A stretch of 64,000 nucleotides of DNA from Corynebacterium doosanense CAU 212 = DSM 45436. Lineage in GTDB: Bacteria > Actinomycetota > Actinomycetes > Mycobacteriales > Mycobacteriaceae. The notes beneath the pieces are model-generated. The model had not been told where the DNA came from. It made no database searches and saw only the letters and a list, made by a program, of their open reading frames with translations. Of this stretch, positions 1 to 8,738 are shown piece by piece. The stretch lies in the NCBI RefSeq assembly GCF_000767055.1, contig NZ_CP006764.1, forward strand, positions 1,240,001 to 1,304,000. The letters run 5' to 3'. Made by a program: the position numbers and the translations under genes. The number at the start of each line of letters is the position of its first letter. The stretch's first letter is position 1.

Positions 1-90
1 CCGAGACCGTGAGGGGCGCTTTTTGCTGTCCAGGTTCAGGCCCACACATGTCTATAACCGAACTACCTCCACACGAGAGGAAAGCGTCAG

Positions 91-1353
91 ATGAGCAAGA
101 CCGTTTCCATCGCCCTAGCTTTCGTCGGCCTCCTGGTTGGCGCGGGCTTCGCCACCGGAGCCGAGGTAATCCAGTACTTCGTCTCCTTCGGAATCCCGGG
201 ACTCATCGGCGCGGTGATCGCCGGCATCATCATGGCCGCCGCCGGCGCCGTCATCTTCGGACTGGGCAGCTTCTTCCTGGCCGACGAACACAACAAGGTC
301 TTCCGCAACGTCTCCCACCCGGTGATGTCGAAGATCCTGGACATCGCCGTCACCCTCACCCTCTTCGCCATCGGGTTTGTCATGCTCGCGGGCGCCGGCT
401 CCACGCTGGAGCAGCAGTGGGGTATCCCGAGCTGGATCGGCGCGGGTGTGATGGCACTGCTGGTCATCGGCGTCGGGCTTCTCGACGTGGACAAGGTCTC
501 CGCCGTCATCTCCTGGCTCACGCCGCTCATCAACGTCGCCGTGGTCGGCGTGTTCATCTACTCCATGCTCAACCTGCCTGACACCCCGATCTCCGAACTC
601 TCGGAGATCGCCGCCGAGGCTGAGTCCCCGGTGTCGCCGTGGTGGCTCTCGGCCATCAACTACAACGGCCTCGCCCTGCTGCTCGGCGTCTCCATGAGCC
701 TGGTCATTGGTGGCGACCACTCTAACCCCACTGCGGCCTTCCGCGGCGGTCTCTTCGGCGGCCTGCTGTACACCGTCCTGCTCGTCATGGCTGCGGTCGT
801 GCTCTTCCTCAACTTCGAGGCCGTGGGCGAGGCGGACGTGCCCATGCTCGCCCTCTACGACAACATCTCACCGATCCTCAGCACGATCATGGTGCTCATC
901 ATCTTCGCCATGATCTTCAACACCTCCATCGGCATGTTCTACGCCCTGGGCCGCCGGCTCAGCGCCTCCAACAACTCCCGCTACCGCCGCTGGTTCATCG
1001 GGGCGACCCTGGCCGGCTACGCCGTTAGCTTCGTCGGCTTCGACAGCCTGATGACCTACGTCTACCCGGCCCTGGGATACACCGGCATTGTCGTCATCGG
1101 CCTGCTGTGTGTCTGGTACATCCGTCACCGCTCGCTCATCAACGAGGAGCACGAGCGCCGCGTGCGCATGACAGAGCTCGTGGAGAGCCGCGAGCACCCC
1201 GAGCGTGACTTCACCGAGGAGCATGCCCACGAGCTGAAGACCCTGGCCAAGGAGTCCACGCTGCCCGGCGAGCAGGTCACCGAGACGGTCACCGGCGAGG
1301 TCGAGGCCAAGCTCCTCGCCGACGACTCCATCGACTACGACGGTCGCTCCTAG
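91..1353 (+). CDS. YkvI-like multi-spanning membrane protein
   Basis: Predicted 420-residue integral membrane protein resembling the YkvI family, a distant relative of APC-type amino-acid transporters. About ten hydrophobic segments fill residues 1-350. The N-terminus has the glycine-rich LVGAGFATGAE segment seen where such transporters unwind their first helix. The last 75 residues are charged and probably cytoplasmic. An AGAGGAAAG stretch just upstream supports this start. The substrate is unknown; transport is inferred from family only. Confidence 0.75.
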   Translation: MSKTVSIALAFVGLLVGAGFATGAEVIQYFVSFGIPGLIGAVIAGIIMAAAGAVIFGLGSFFLADEHNKVFRNVSHPVMSKILDIAVTLTLFAIGFVMLAGAGSTLEQQWGIPSWIGAGVMALLVIGVGLLDVDKVSAVISWLTPLINVAVVGVFIYSMLNLPDTPISELSEIAAEAESPVSPWWLSAINYNGLALLLGVSMSLVIGGDHSNPTAAFRGGLFGGLLYTVLLVMAAVVLFLNFEAVGEADVPMLALYDNISPILSTIMVLIIFAMIFNTSIGMFYALGRRLSASNNSRYRRWFIGATLAGYAVSFVGFDSLMTYVYPALGYTGIVVIGLLCVWYIRHRSLINEEHERRVRMTELVESREHPERDFTEEHAHELKTLAKESTLPGEQVTETVTGEVEAKLLADDSIDYDGRS

Positions 1354-1413
1354 CCGGCTCCGCGTCGTCGATACGCCACCTGCGGTCGATGAGGATCGCT
1401 AGAGTCGGGGGAC

Positions 1414-2502
1414 ATGATTGTCGATCAACAGAACCCCGCACCCTATGTCCCGGCCGCCGAGCGCTACGAGGACGCGCAGTTCCGCCGCTGCGGCAGCTCC
1501 GGGCTGAAACTTTCCCCGATCTCCCTGGGCCTCTGGCACAACTTCGGCGACGACAAGCCGCTGGCCGTCCAGCGCGGCATCATCCGCCGCGCGTTTGACC
1601 GCGGCGTGACCCACTTCGACCTGGCCAACAACTACGGCCCGCCCGCCGGATCGGCCGAGGAGAACTTCGGTCGCATCCTGCGCCGTGACTTCTCCGGCCA
1701 CCGCGATAAGATGGTCATCTCGTCCAAGGCCGGGTGGTACATGTGGGACGGGCCGTACGGATTCGGCGGCTCGCGCAAGTACCTCATGTCCTCGCTGGAC
1801 CAGTCGCTGGAGCGCCTCGGGCTGGACTACGTGGACATCTTCTACCACCACCGGCCCGACCCGGACACCCCGCTCGAGGAGAGCATGTACGCGCTGCGCG
1901 ACATCGTCGCGTCCGGCAAGGCGCTCTACGTGGGCATCTCCTCCTACGGCCCGCAGCTCACCGCCGAGGCGGCCGAGATCATGGCGGGCGAGGGTGTGCC
2001 CCTGCTCATCCACCAGCCCAGCTACTCGCTGGTCAACCGCTGGGTGGAGCAGCCGGACGAGTCGGGCAGCTCGCTGCTGGAGGCGGCGGCCGACAACGGC
2101 CTCGGCGTCATCGCGTTCTCGCCGCTGGCGCAGGGCCTGCTCACCGACCGCTACCTCGACGGCGTCCCGGAGGGTTCACGTGCGGGTTCGGGCAAGATGA
2201 ACCGGGACTTCCTCTCCCGGGAGAACCTGGAGATGGTGGCCGGGCTCAACGAGATCGCCCGGGAACGTGGCCAGTCGCTGGCGCAGATGGCCATCGCCTG
2301 GGTCCTGCGCGACCAGGGCCCGGAGACCGTGACCAGCACGATCATCGGCGCGTCCTCGGTCGAGCAGCTCGACACCAACCTGGACGCGCTGGGCAACCTC
2401 GACTTCGACACGGACGAGCTGCGACGCATCGACGAGATCGCCCACGACGCTGGGATCAACCAGTGGGCGGGGGCGACGGAGTCGCGGACCAGCGCCGAGT
2501 AG
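1414..2502 (+). CDS. Aldo/keto reductase (YghZ/Gpr-like)
   Basis: NADPH-dependent aldo/keto reductase of 362 residues, closest in pattern to E. coli YghZ (L-glyceraldehyde-3-phosphate reductase). The GLWHNFG segment, the THFDLANNYGPPAGSAEE segment with the catalytic Asp and Tyr, and the DYVDIFYHHRPDP strand follow the TIM-barrel order of this subgroup. The C-terminal IIGASSVEQL segment fits cofactor binding. It converges on the MarR-type regulator, 6 bp apart. The physiological substrate cannot be read from sequence. Confidence 0.85.
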   Translation: MIVDQQNPAPYVPAAERYEDAQFRRCGSSGLKLSPISLGLWHNFGDDKPLAVQRGIIRRAFDRGVTHFDLANNYGPPAGSAEENFGRILRRDFSGHRDKMVISSKAGWYMWDGPYGFGGSRKYLMSSLDQSLERLGLDYVDIFYHHRPDPDTPLEESMYALRDIVASGKALYVGISSYGPQLTAEAAEIMAGEGVPLLIHQPSYSLVNRWVEQPDESGSSLLEAAADNGLGVIAFSPLAQGLLTDRYLDGVPEGSRAGSGKMNRDFLSRENLEMVAGLNEIARERGQSLAQMAIAWVLRDQGPETVTSTIIGASSVEQLDTNLDALGNLDFDTDELRRIDEIAHDAGINQWAGATESRTSAE

Positions 2503-2508
2503 CCCCGC

Positions 2509-2985
2509 TCAGGCCCGCGGCAGCGCCGGGGGATTGATCCGCACCATCACCTTGGTCAGCAGGTCCCCGAGCTGGCGGTTCTCCTCGTCGGTGAGGCCGT
2601 CGAAGATGAGGGAGCGCACGTGTTCGACGTGGCCGGGCGCGGCCCGCTGGACAAAGTGCCGGCCCGCGTCCGTGAGCCGGGCGATGTTGGTCCGCCGGTC
2701 GGTCGGGGAGGCTTCACGCTTCACCCAGCCCCGGTCCTCGAGCCGGCTCACCACGTGGGACAGGCGCGAGGGGGACATGTTGGACAGTCCCGCCAGCTCC
2801 GTCATGGTCAACTGCTCACCGGGGGCCATGGAGATCTGGGCGAGGGGGAAGTAGTCCGTGTGCCCGACCCCCTCGTCGCGCTTGAGCTGCTCGTCGAGTC
2901 GGGTCGACATCCACTCGGAGACCGACCACAGGGCGAGCCACGTGCGCGTCTGCTCGGGGTTCAGCCAGCGCGGTTCTTGTGTCAT
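2509..2985 (-). CDS. MarR-family transcriptional regulator
   Basis: Winged-helix MarR-type regulator of 158 residues. The reading frame is open further upstream, but the domain begins with MTQEPRWLNPEQ and the ATG at 2985 gives the usual family length. The recognition helix region NMSPSRLSHVVSRLEDRGWV and the wing DRRTNIARLTDAG are typical. It faces the aldo/keto reductase and may or may not control it. The ligand is unknown. Confidence 0.85.
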   Translation of the reverse strand: MTQEPRWLNPEQTRTWLALWSVSEWMSTRLDEQLKRDEGVGHTDYFPLAQISMAPGEQLTMTELAGLSNMSPSRLSHVVSRLEDRGWVKREASPTDRRTNIARLTDAGRHFVQRAAPGHVEHVRSLIFDGLTDEENRQLGDLLTKVMVRINPPALPRA

Positions 2986-3071
2986 AGCGGGTGATCCTAC
3001 CTTTTGTTTCCCCGGAGGCGGAAAGGTCGCGGCCGTGGACGGAATCGGGGCTGGGGGAGCGTCGATACGCG

Positions 3072-3689
3072 TTACATCAGTGCCAGGCGCACGGCGATGA
3101 TGAGCAGCATGACCGCGACCACGGCCTTGAGCACCCGCCACACGTTGGGGCGGCTGAGCGGGCCGGACAGGGCGGCGGCGCCGTAGCCGAGCAGGGGGAA
3201 CCAGATTGCGCTGGAGAGGATGGCGCCGAGGACGAAGAGCCACCGGCCCGTGTCGCCGTAGTGGTTCGACAGGGTGCCGCCGATGACGAGGGTGTCCAGG
3301 AATGCGGCCGGGTTGAGCCAGGTCACCGCGAGGATGGTGCGCACCGGGCCGACCCAGCCCTGGCGCACGGTCTGCTCCGCCTGGCCCGCCGCGGTCAGCG
3401 CGGCCTCCTTCGGACGCGCCGCCTCCCACGCGGACTGGGCGGCGAGGACGATGAGGAAGGCGACGCCGAGCCAGCGGAGGACGTCGAGAAGCCAGGGCAC
3501 CGCCGAGACCACCGCGGCGACACCCAGCGTGCCGGCGATGTAGAGGATGATGTCGGAGATGAAACACACGAGGATCACCGCGGTGACCGCTTGGCGGCGG
3601 ATGCCGTACGTGATGACCATGAGGTTCTGTGGGCCGATGGCGACGATGAGCGAGGCGCCGAGTATGAGGCCGGCGAGGATGGTGGACAT
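3072..3689 (-). CDS. lysE: LysE-type basic amino-acid exporter
   Basis: LysE/ArgO family exporter of 205 residues with five to six hydrophobic helices. The N-terminal helix carries the ASLIVAIGPQNLMV motif and the mid-protein AVTWLNPAAFLD motif characteristic of LysE translocators. C. glutamicum LysE exports L-lysine and L-arginine. The gene is divergent from the lysG-type regulator with a 70-bp shared control region, the same arrangement as in C. glutamicum. Slightly shorter than the C. glutamicum protein. Confidence 0.9.
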   Translation of the reverse strand: MSTILAGLILGASLIVAIGPQNLMVITYGIRRQAVTAVILVCFISDIILYIAGTLGVAAVVSAVPWLLDVLRWLGVAFLIVLAAQSAWEAARPKEAALTAAGQAEQTVRQGWVGPVRTILAVTWLNPAAFLDTLVIGGTLSNHYGDTGRWLFVLGAILSSAIWFPLLGYGAAALSGPLSRPNVWRVLKAVVAVMLLIIAVRLALM

Positions 3690-3759
3690 GGGAGAGAGTG
3701 TGAACGGTCCACCCGGTGAAGTCCAATGACATTTCTGTTATCTGATGTAGATTTGCTTC

Positions 3760-4647
3760 ATGAACCAGGTCCAGCTGCGTACCCTGCTCGCCGTCATCGA
3801 CGAGGGCGGCTTCGACGTGGCCGCCGCCGTGCTCGGCGTCTCGCCCTCGGCAGTGAGCCAGCGCATCCGCGCGCTGGAGAAGTCGGTGGGTCGGGTGCTG
3901 GTGAAACGTTCGACCCCGCCCACGCCCACCCACGCGGGTGAGGTGATCGTCGAGGCGGCGCGGCGCATGGCGCTGCTCGAGGCGGAGACCGCCACGCGTC
4001 TCGACGACCGCCTGTCCCGCGTCGCCCTCTCTGTCGCGGTCAACGCGGATTCGCTGGCGACGTGGCTGCGCCCCATGCTCGCCGACATCGCCGCCGACGG
4101 CCGGGCGAGCCTGCGCCTGCGCATCGAGGACGAGGCGCACACCGTCGCGCTGCTGCGCAGCGGCGAGGTCATGGCCGCGATCACCACCGACGGATCGCCC
4201 GTGTCGGGATGTGAGGTGACCTACCTGGGATCGATGCGTTATGTCGCCGTGGCGACCCCCTGGCTGCGGGACCGCTACCGCGTCGGCGACGGGATCGACT
4301 GGGCGCAGATGCCCGCGCTGCGCTTCGGGCCCAACGACGCTCTTCAGGACACCGACCTCGAGGGCCGGCTCGCCCCAGAGATCCCCCGGGACCGGCGCAT
4401 CTCACACGTTCCCTCCTCGGAGGCGTTTGTGGAGGCCTGCCGGGTGGGGCTGGGGTGGGCGCTGCTGCCCGAGCTCCAGGCCGCGCCCGACCTAGCGTCG
4501 GGGGAGCTGGTCGTGCTCGACGCCGACGTGCTGGAGGTCCCGCTCTTCTGGCAGCGGTGGCGGCTGAAGTCACGCACCCTCGAGGTGCTCACGGAGGCCG
4601 TGACCGGCGCCGCGGCTAAAGCTCTTGGAACGGCTCCGGGTTCTTGA
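3760..4647 (+). CDS. lysG: LysG/ArgP-type LysR regulator
   Basis: LysR-type activator of 295 residues. The N-terminal helix-turn-helix (GGFDVAAAVLGVSPSAVSQR, about residues 17-36) is followed by the RALEKSVGRVLVKR linker and a periplasmic-binding-like effector domain. In C. glutamicum LysG senses lysine, arginine and histidine and activates lysE, so the divergent exporter is its expected target. Its 3' end overlaps the convergent GST-like gene by 32 bp. Confidence 0.9.
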   Translation: MNQVQLRTLLAVIDEGGFDVAAAVLGVSPSAVSQRIRALEKSVGRVLVKRSTPPTPTHAGEVIVEAARRMALLEAETATRLDDRLSRVALSVAVNADSLATWLRPMLADIAADGRASLRLRIEDEAHTVALLRSGEVMAAITTDGSPVSGCEVTYLGSMRYVAVATPWLRDRYRVGDGIDWAQMPALRFGPNDALQDTDLEGRLAPEIPRDRRISHVPSSEAFVEACRVGLGWALLPELQAAPDLASGELVVLDADVLEVPLFWQRWRLKSRTLEVLTEAVTGAAAKALGTAPGS

Positions 4648-5686
4648 CCTCTTCGCCGGCGGGGACGGGGCCCGGCAGCGTCGTGCCCTCGGCGAAGGGG
4701 GAGCCGCCGAGGCGGTCGCGGTCGTGCGGCTCGGCGATGGGGGACATGTCCGGGCCGACCGGGACGATGCGGGTCGGGTTCACGTCGGAGTGGGTGTAGT
4801 AGTAGTGCTCCTTGATCTCCCGGAAGTCGGTGGTGTCGCCGAAGCCGGGGAGGGCGAAGAGCTCCTTGAGGTAGTTCCACAGGTTGGGCATCTGCGCGAT
4901 GCGGTTGCGCGAGGCCTTGAAGTGGCCCACGTACACGGGGTCGAAGCGCACGAGGGTGGGGAAAAGGTACACGTCCGCCAGGGTGACGTGCTCGCCGACG
5001 AGGTAGCGATGGGTACCCAGGTAGTCCTCGAGCCAGTCGAGCGCGTCCCACAGGCGGTGGTAGGCCGACTCGTAGGCCTCCTGGCTGCCCGCGAATCCGG
5101 CGCGGTAGACCCCGTTGTTGACCTCCTTGAACAGCCAGGCACCCATCTTGTCGATCTTCCCGCGCAGCTCCTCCGGGTACAGGTCCGGGGCGCCCTCGCG
5201 GTGGAACTCGGCCCACTGCGTCTGGAAGTCGATGGGGATCTGCGGGAAGTTGTTGGTGACCACCTTCCGGCTCTCCACCTCGACGATCGCCGGGACGGTG
5301 ATGCCCTTGGGGTAGTCGGGGAAGCGATTGTCGTAGGCCTCGCGCAGCCGGTGCAGCCCGGTGGCGGGGTCCTTCTCCTTCGGGTCGAGATCGAAGACCC
5401 AGGAGCGCCAGTCGTGGGTGGGTCCGGCGAGCCCGAGGGAGATGACGTTTTCCAGACCGAGCAACCGCCGGGTGATCACCGTGCGGTGTGCCCAGGGGCA
5501 GGCGCGGGCGGCCATGAGCCGGTAACGGCCCTCCTCGACGGGCCAGTGGAAGGTCTGGTCCCCCTGCTGCTCGGGCGCCGATCCGGCCGGCAGGCCGGCC
5601 ACGATCCGGTCCTCGATGTAGCTGGTGTCGCGGACAAATTCGCCGTCCGGGGAGGCGTTTTTGGCGTCGGAATCCCAGTCACTCAT
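4616..5686 (-). CDS. Glutathionyl-hydroquinone reductase-like (Xi-class GST) protein
   Basis: 356-residue protein of the ECM4/YqjG S-glutathionyl-hydroquinone reductase family. The ACPWAHRTVITRRLLGLE segment holds the catalytic Cys of the Xi class, and the C-terminal LVGEHVTLADVYLFPTLVRFD segment is the GST helical domain. Corynebacteria use mycothiol rather than glutathione, so the natural thiol may differ; that is inference. Divergent from the secreted nuclease gene across an AT-rich region of about 100 bp. Confidence 0.88.
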   Translation of the reverse strand: MSDWDSDAKNASPDGEFVRDTSYIEDRIVAGLPAGSAPEQQGDQTFHWPVEEGRYRLMAARACPWAHRTVITRRLLGLENVISLGLAGPTHDWRSWVFDLDPKEKDPATGLHRLREAYDNRFPDYPKGITVPAIVEVESRKVVTNNFPQIPIDFQTQWAEFHREGAPDLYPEELRGKIDKMGAWLFKEVNNGVYRAGFAGSQEAYESAYHRLWDALDWLEDYLGTHRYLVGEHVTLADVYLFPTLVRFDPVYVGHFKASRNRIAQMPNLWNYLKELFALPGFGDTTDFREIKEHYYYTHSDVNPTRIVPVGPDMSPIAEPHDRDRLGGSPFAEGTTLPGPVPAGEEVKNPEPFQEL

Positions 5687-5788
5687 GCTGTGCCACCTTT
5701 GCAGAAAGATAATATTGACGTATCAACAAACTTAGCGACGGTTGTCTGCCCTGTCAACGACCTGCGGGTTGCTACCCTGAGCACCGAC

Positions 5789-6493
5789 ATGAAAACTTTC
5801 CTCGCCCTGCTGGTGATCTCGACGATCTCCGCCGGGCTCATCTGGGTGGCGCTGGCCGGTGACCGGCCGACTTCCGCGCCGCCCGCGCCCGCCGCCACCG
5901 CCACGGCCACCGCGACTTCTTCGCCGCAGGCCGAACCCGCCCCGGACCCGGTCGGTCTGGCGGTCCGGCCACCGGCCGCGGTGGCCGAGTACGATCGCGG
6001 GGCCTTCGGCAAGGCGTGGAGCGACGACGTCACCGTGGCCGGTGGGCACAACGGCTGCGACACCCGCAACGACATCCTGCGCCGTGACCTGATCGACCCG
6101 CAGATCCGACCGGGCACGTTCGGCTGCCTGGTGGAGTCCGGCGAGCTCGAAGACCCCTACACCGGGCAGCTCGTGCACTTCGAACGCGGCGACCGGGAGG
6201 TGGAGATCGACCACGTCGTCGCCCTGGCCGATGCCTGGCGCAGCGGGGCCGCGGCGTGGACTCCGGAGCTCCGGCGCGACTTCGCCAACGACCCCCGCAA
6301 CCTCCTGGCCACCGCTGCGCAGGTGAACCAGGACAAGGGGGCGGACACCGCTTCGGAGTGGCTGCCCCCGGCCGCGGACTTCCGCTGCGACTACGTCCGG
6401 ACGCGGGTGGAGGTCAAGCGCGCCTACGGGTTGACGGTCACGCAGGCCGAGCACGACGCACTGGCCTCCGTGTTGGCCGGATGCCCGGATTAG
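5789..6493 (+). CDS. Secreted or anchored HNH-family nuclease
   Basis: 234-residue protein starting at MKTFLALLVISTISAGLIWV, an uncleaved anchor or signal peptide followed by an Ala/Pro/Thr-rich linker to about residue 60. The C-terminal domain has the DUF1524/HNH pattern: EIDHVVALADAW (about 131-142), NDPRNLL, and NQDKGADTASEWLPP. Such proteins are common cell-surface nucleases in corynebacteria. The long upstream open frame is a shadow of the divergent gene. Confidence 0.85.
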   Translation: MKTFLALLVISTISAGLIWVALAGDRPTSAPPAPAATATATATSSPQAEPAPDPVGLAVRPPAAVAEYDRGAFGKAWSDDVTVAGGHNGCDTRNDILRRDLIDPQIRPGTFGCLVESGELEDPYTGQLVHFERGDREVEIDHVVALADAWRSGAAAWTPELRRDFANDPRNLLATAAQVNQDKGADTASEWLPPAADFRCDYVRTRVEVKRAYGLTVTQAEHDALASVLAGCPD

Positions 6494-6554
6494 TTTTCGG
6501 CACGCCGGGCGTCCTGGCCTGCGACAACACGGGTGTGACCTAGGCTGGGCGACC

Positions 6555-7403
6555 ATGAGAGACAAAAATCTTCGCCCCGACCGGGCCCGCACAGACGATC
6601 TTGATGTCCCGACCTACGACTCGAAGAACACCCCCACCGCCTATGAACGCGCCGGCCGCGCCGCTCCGCAGGAGATCCCCGCCGGGGATCCGCGCAACCA
6701 CGTAGCCGACGGCACCACCGCCTTCCCCGCGCAGGGAACGGGCAGGACTGCCGAGACCACCACCTACCGCGACGAGGACTTCGCCCCGACGACGGTCGCT
6801 CCCGCTTCGACCGCGACCGCCGTGGACGAGGATCTTCTCGACGAGCGGCTCGAGGAGGAGGTCCGGCTGGCCGAGCCCCGCGACGCCCGCCGCGGCACCA
6901 TCGACCTCGGCCTGCTCATCGCCCGCCTGCTGCTCGGTGTCTGGCTGGTGCTCGAGGCCATCGGCACCTTCTTCCAGCTGGGCGGCAGCCAGGGTCTCGC
7001 CGGCCTGGAGACCGAGTACGCCCAGTACCCGTGGGCGGAGCTGCTCTCCATCATCGCCCCGACCCTGCAGCTCGCGGCCGGCGTGTTCCTCATCTTCGGC
7101 CTGCTCACCCCGGTCGCCGCGGCCGTGGCCACCGTGGCCACCGGCTTCGTCGCCCTGCACGAGCTCGCCGGCTCCGGCACCGGCTTCAACGTCTTCGCCT
7201 GGCCGGAGACCGTCTGGCTGTCCCTGATCCTCTTCGGGCTCTCCCTGGCACTGCAGTTCACCGGTCCGGGCTTCTACTCCCTGGACTTCGGTCGCAGCTG
7301 GGCGCGTCGCCCGCTGGTCAGCTCCTGGATCTTCATCGTCGTGGCACTGGCCGCCCTCGGCCTGCTCTGGTGGTTCGGTACCGCGATCAACCCGTTCGCC
7401 TAA
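6555..7403 (+). CDS. DoxX-family membrane protein
   Basis: 282-residue protein with a charged, low-complexity N-terminal 110 residues followed by a DoxX-type four-helix membrane domain (RGTIDLGLLIARLLLGVWLV onward). The function of actinobacterial DoxX proteins is poorly defined; links to redox stress are reported for some. It ends in a strong terminator shared with the converging glycosyltransferase gene. Confidence 0.8.
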   Translation: MRDKNLRPDRARTDDLDVPTYDSKNTPTAYERAGRAAPQEIPAGDPRNHVADGTTAFPAQGTGRTAETTTYRDEDFAPTTVAPASTATAVDEDLLDERLEEEVRLAEPRDARRGTIDLGLLIARLLLGVWLVLEAIGTFFQLGGSQGLAGLETEYAQYPWAELLSIIAPTLQLAAGVFLIFGLLTPVAAAVATVATGFVALHELAGSGTGFNVFAWPETVWLSLILFGLSLALQFTGPGFYSLDFGRSWARRPLVSSWIFIVVALAALGLLWWFGTAINPFA

Positions 7404-7417
7404 CTGCCCCGCACAGC

Positions 7418-7450
7418 AAAAACGCCCTCCGGCTGGTGGGCGTTTTTTTA
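7418..7450. terminator. Bidirectional intrinsic terminator
   Basis: The inverted repeat AACGCCC ... GGGCGTT is flanked by A-run and T-run sequence, so it can terminate both the DoxX gene and the converging glycosyltransferase gene. Confidence 0.85.
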
Positions 7451-8734
7451 TTTCTCCACCGGCACGCGCCGCAATCCCAGCGCAACGCCGACCATGAGAA
7501 GAACCGCCAGCCAGACGAAGTCGGAGACCATGATTTTCTCCCCGGCGGAGAGGACGAAGACGTCGATGTCGTCGCCGTACCACCACTTCGGCGGAGTGGT
7601 GAGCAGGAACCAGGTCCACACCGCGAGGACGGCGCCGCTGACCCACGCCGTGTTCAGCAGGGTGACCGCCCGCCAGGCGAAAACGGGGATGATCAGGCTC
7701 AGCCAGATCCAGTGGTGTGACCACGAGACGGGGGAGACGAGCAGCATGATCATGGCGTTGACCAGGACCGCGTCAATACGCATCCCGCGGCGCAGCAGGG
7801 CGATCATGAGCCAGCCGCCCAGGACGATGGTGGCCACCACGAGAACGAGCCACAGGCCGTTGATGAGGGTGCCGTGCGCGTCCAGCCACGCCTTGTCCGG
7901 TGCCCAGCGCATGAGCATGCCCTTGAGGGAGCTGTTGGACTGGTAGGTGGTGTCCACGCCGATCTCGGCCCCCGTGCCCATGCCCATCAGGGTGGAGAAG
8001 TAGAACTCCCTGGTCGCGTCGAAGCGAAACAGAGCCGCCAGCAGGGTAAATCCCACGGCCGAAGCGGCGGCAATGAGCATGGAGCGGAAGTCGCGGCGCA
8101 GGAGCCAGTACAGGCCGAACGCGAGCGGGGTGAGTTTGATGGCCGCAGCGATGCCGATGAGGATGCCCTGCGGGAGGAAACGTCGTTTGTAGGGCGCGAG
8201 GTCGAGCACGACCAGGGCCATGAGCACGATGTTGAGCTGAGCGAAGCCGTTGTTCAGCTCGACGGGTTCAATGCTTACGGCGAAGGCCCAGGAAACGGCC
8301 GTCGTCATGCGAAGCGCACCCCGGGACGCGCCGGCCATGGCCGCGCGGAGGACGACGTATATGCAGGCCAGGATGAGCACGTTGGACAGGACGATCATGA
8401 TGTCACCGGCCATGTCGTCGGTGATGGCGTCGAAGGACAGCGGCACCATCACCAGGGCCCCGAAGGGCGGATAGATGAAGGGGAGCGCCAAGTCGCCGGC
8501 GTGCATCGGTTGGGAATACATCTCGGCGCCGGAGAGGAAGGCCTCGACTCCGCGTCGATAGATGATCATGTCCACGGGGAAATCCGTGAGGGTGACCTGC
8601 TGACGGGTCGTCGCCGCCCCGATGAACAGGCCGACCCAGGTCAGCAGCGTAGCGGCGGCGGCGTGGGCGCGGCCCGGATCGGTTTCCGGAGCCGGGGCAG
8701 AATTATGTGTGACGGGAGAGCTCATAAGGGACAT
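7448..8734 (-). CDS. GT87-family (DUF2029) polyprenol-dependent mannosyltransferase-like
   Basis: Membrane glycosyltransferase of 428 residues with about ten hydrophobic segments. The early loop TLTDFPVDMIIYRRGVEAFLSG holds the conserved acidic residue expected of GT-C enzymes. GT87 members in Corynebacteriales include PimE-type and arabinofuranosyl/mannosyl transferases that build cell-envelope glycolipids. Start chosen at MSLMSSPV, 5 bp after ilvD, because upstream codons lie inside ilvD. Acceptor unknown. Confidence 0.8.
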   Translation of the reverse strand: MSLMSSPVTHNSAPAPETDPGRAHAAAATLLTWVGLFIGAATTRQQVTLTDFPVDMIIYRRGVEAFLSGAEMYSQPMHAGDLALPFIYPPFGALVMVPLSFDAITDDMAGDIMIVLSNVLILACIYVVLRAAMAGASRGALRMTTAVSWAFAVSIEPVELNNGFAQLNIVLMALVVLDLAPYKRRFLPQGILIGIAAAIKLTPLAFGLYWLLRRDFRSMLIAAASAVGFTLLAALFRFDATREFYFSTLMGMGTGAEIGVDTTYQSNSSLKGMLMRWAPDKAWLDAHGTLINGLWLVLVVATIVLGGWLMIALLRRGMRIDAVLVNAMIMLLVSPVSWSHHWIWLSLIIPVFAWRAVTLLNTAWVSGAVLAVWTWFLLTTPPKWWYGDDIDVFVLSAGEKIMVSDFVWLAVLLMVGVALGLRRVPVEK

Positions 8735-8738
8735 GAGC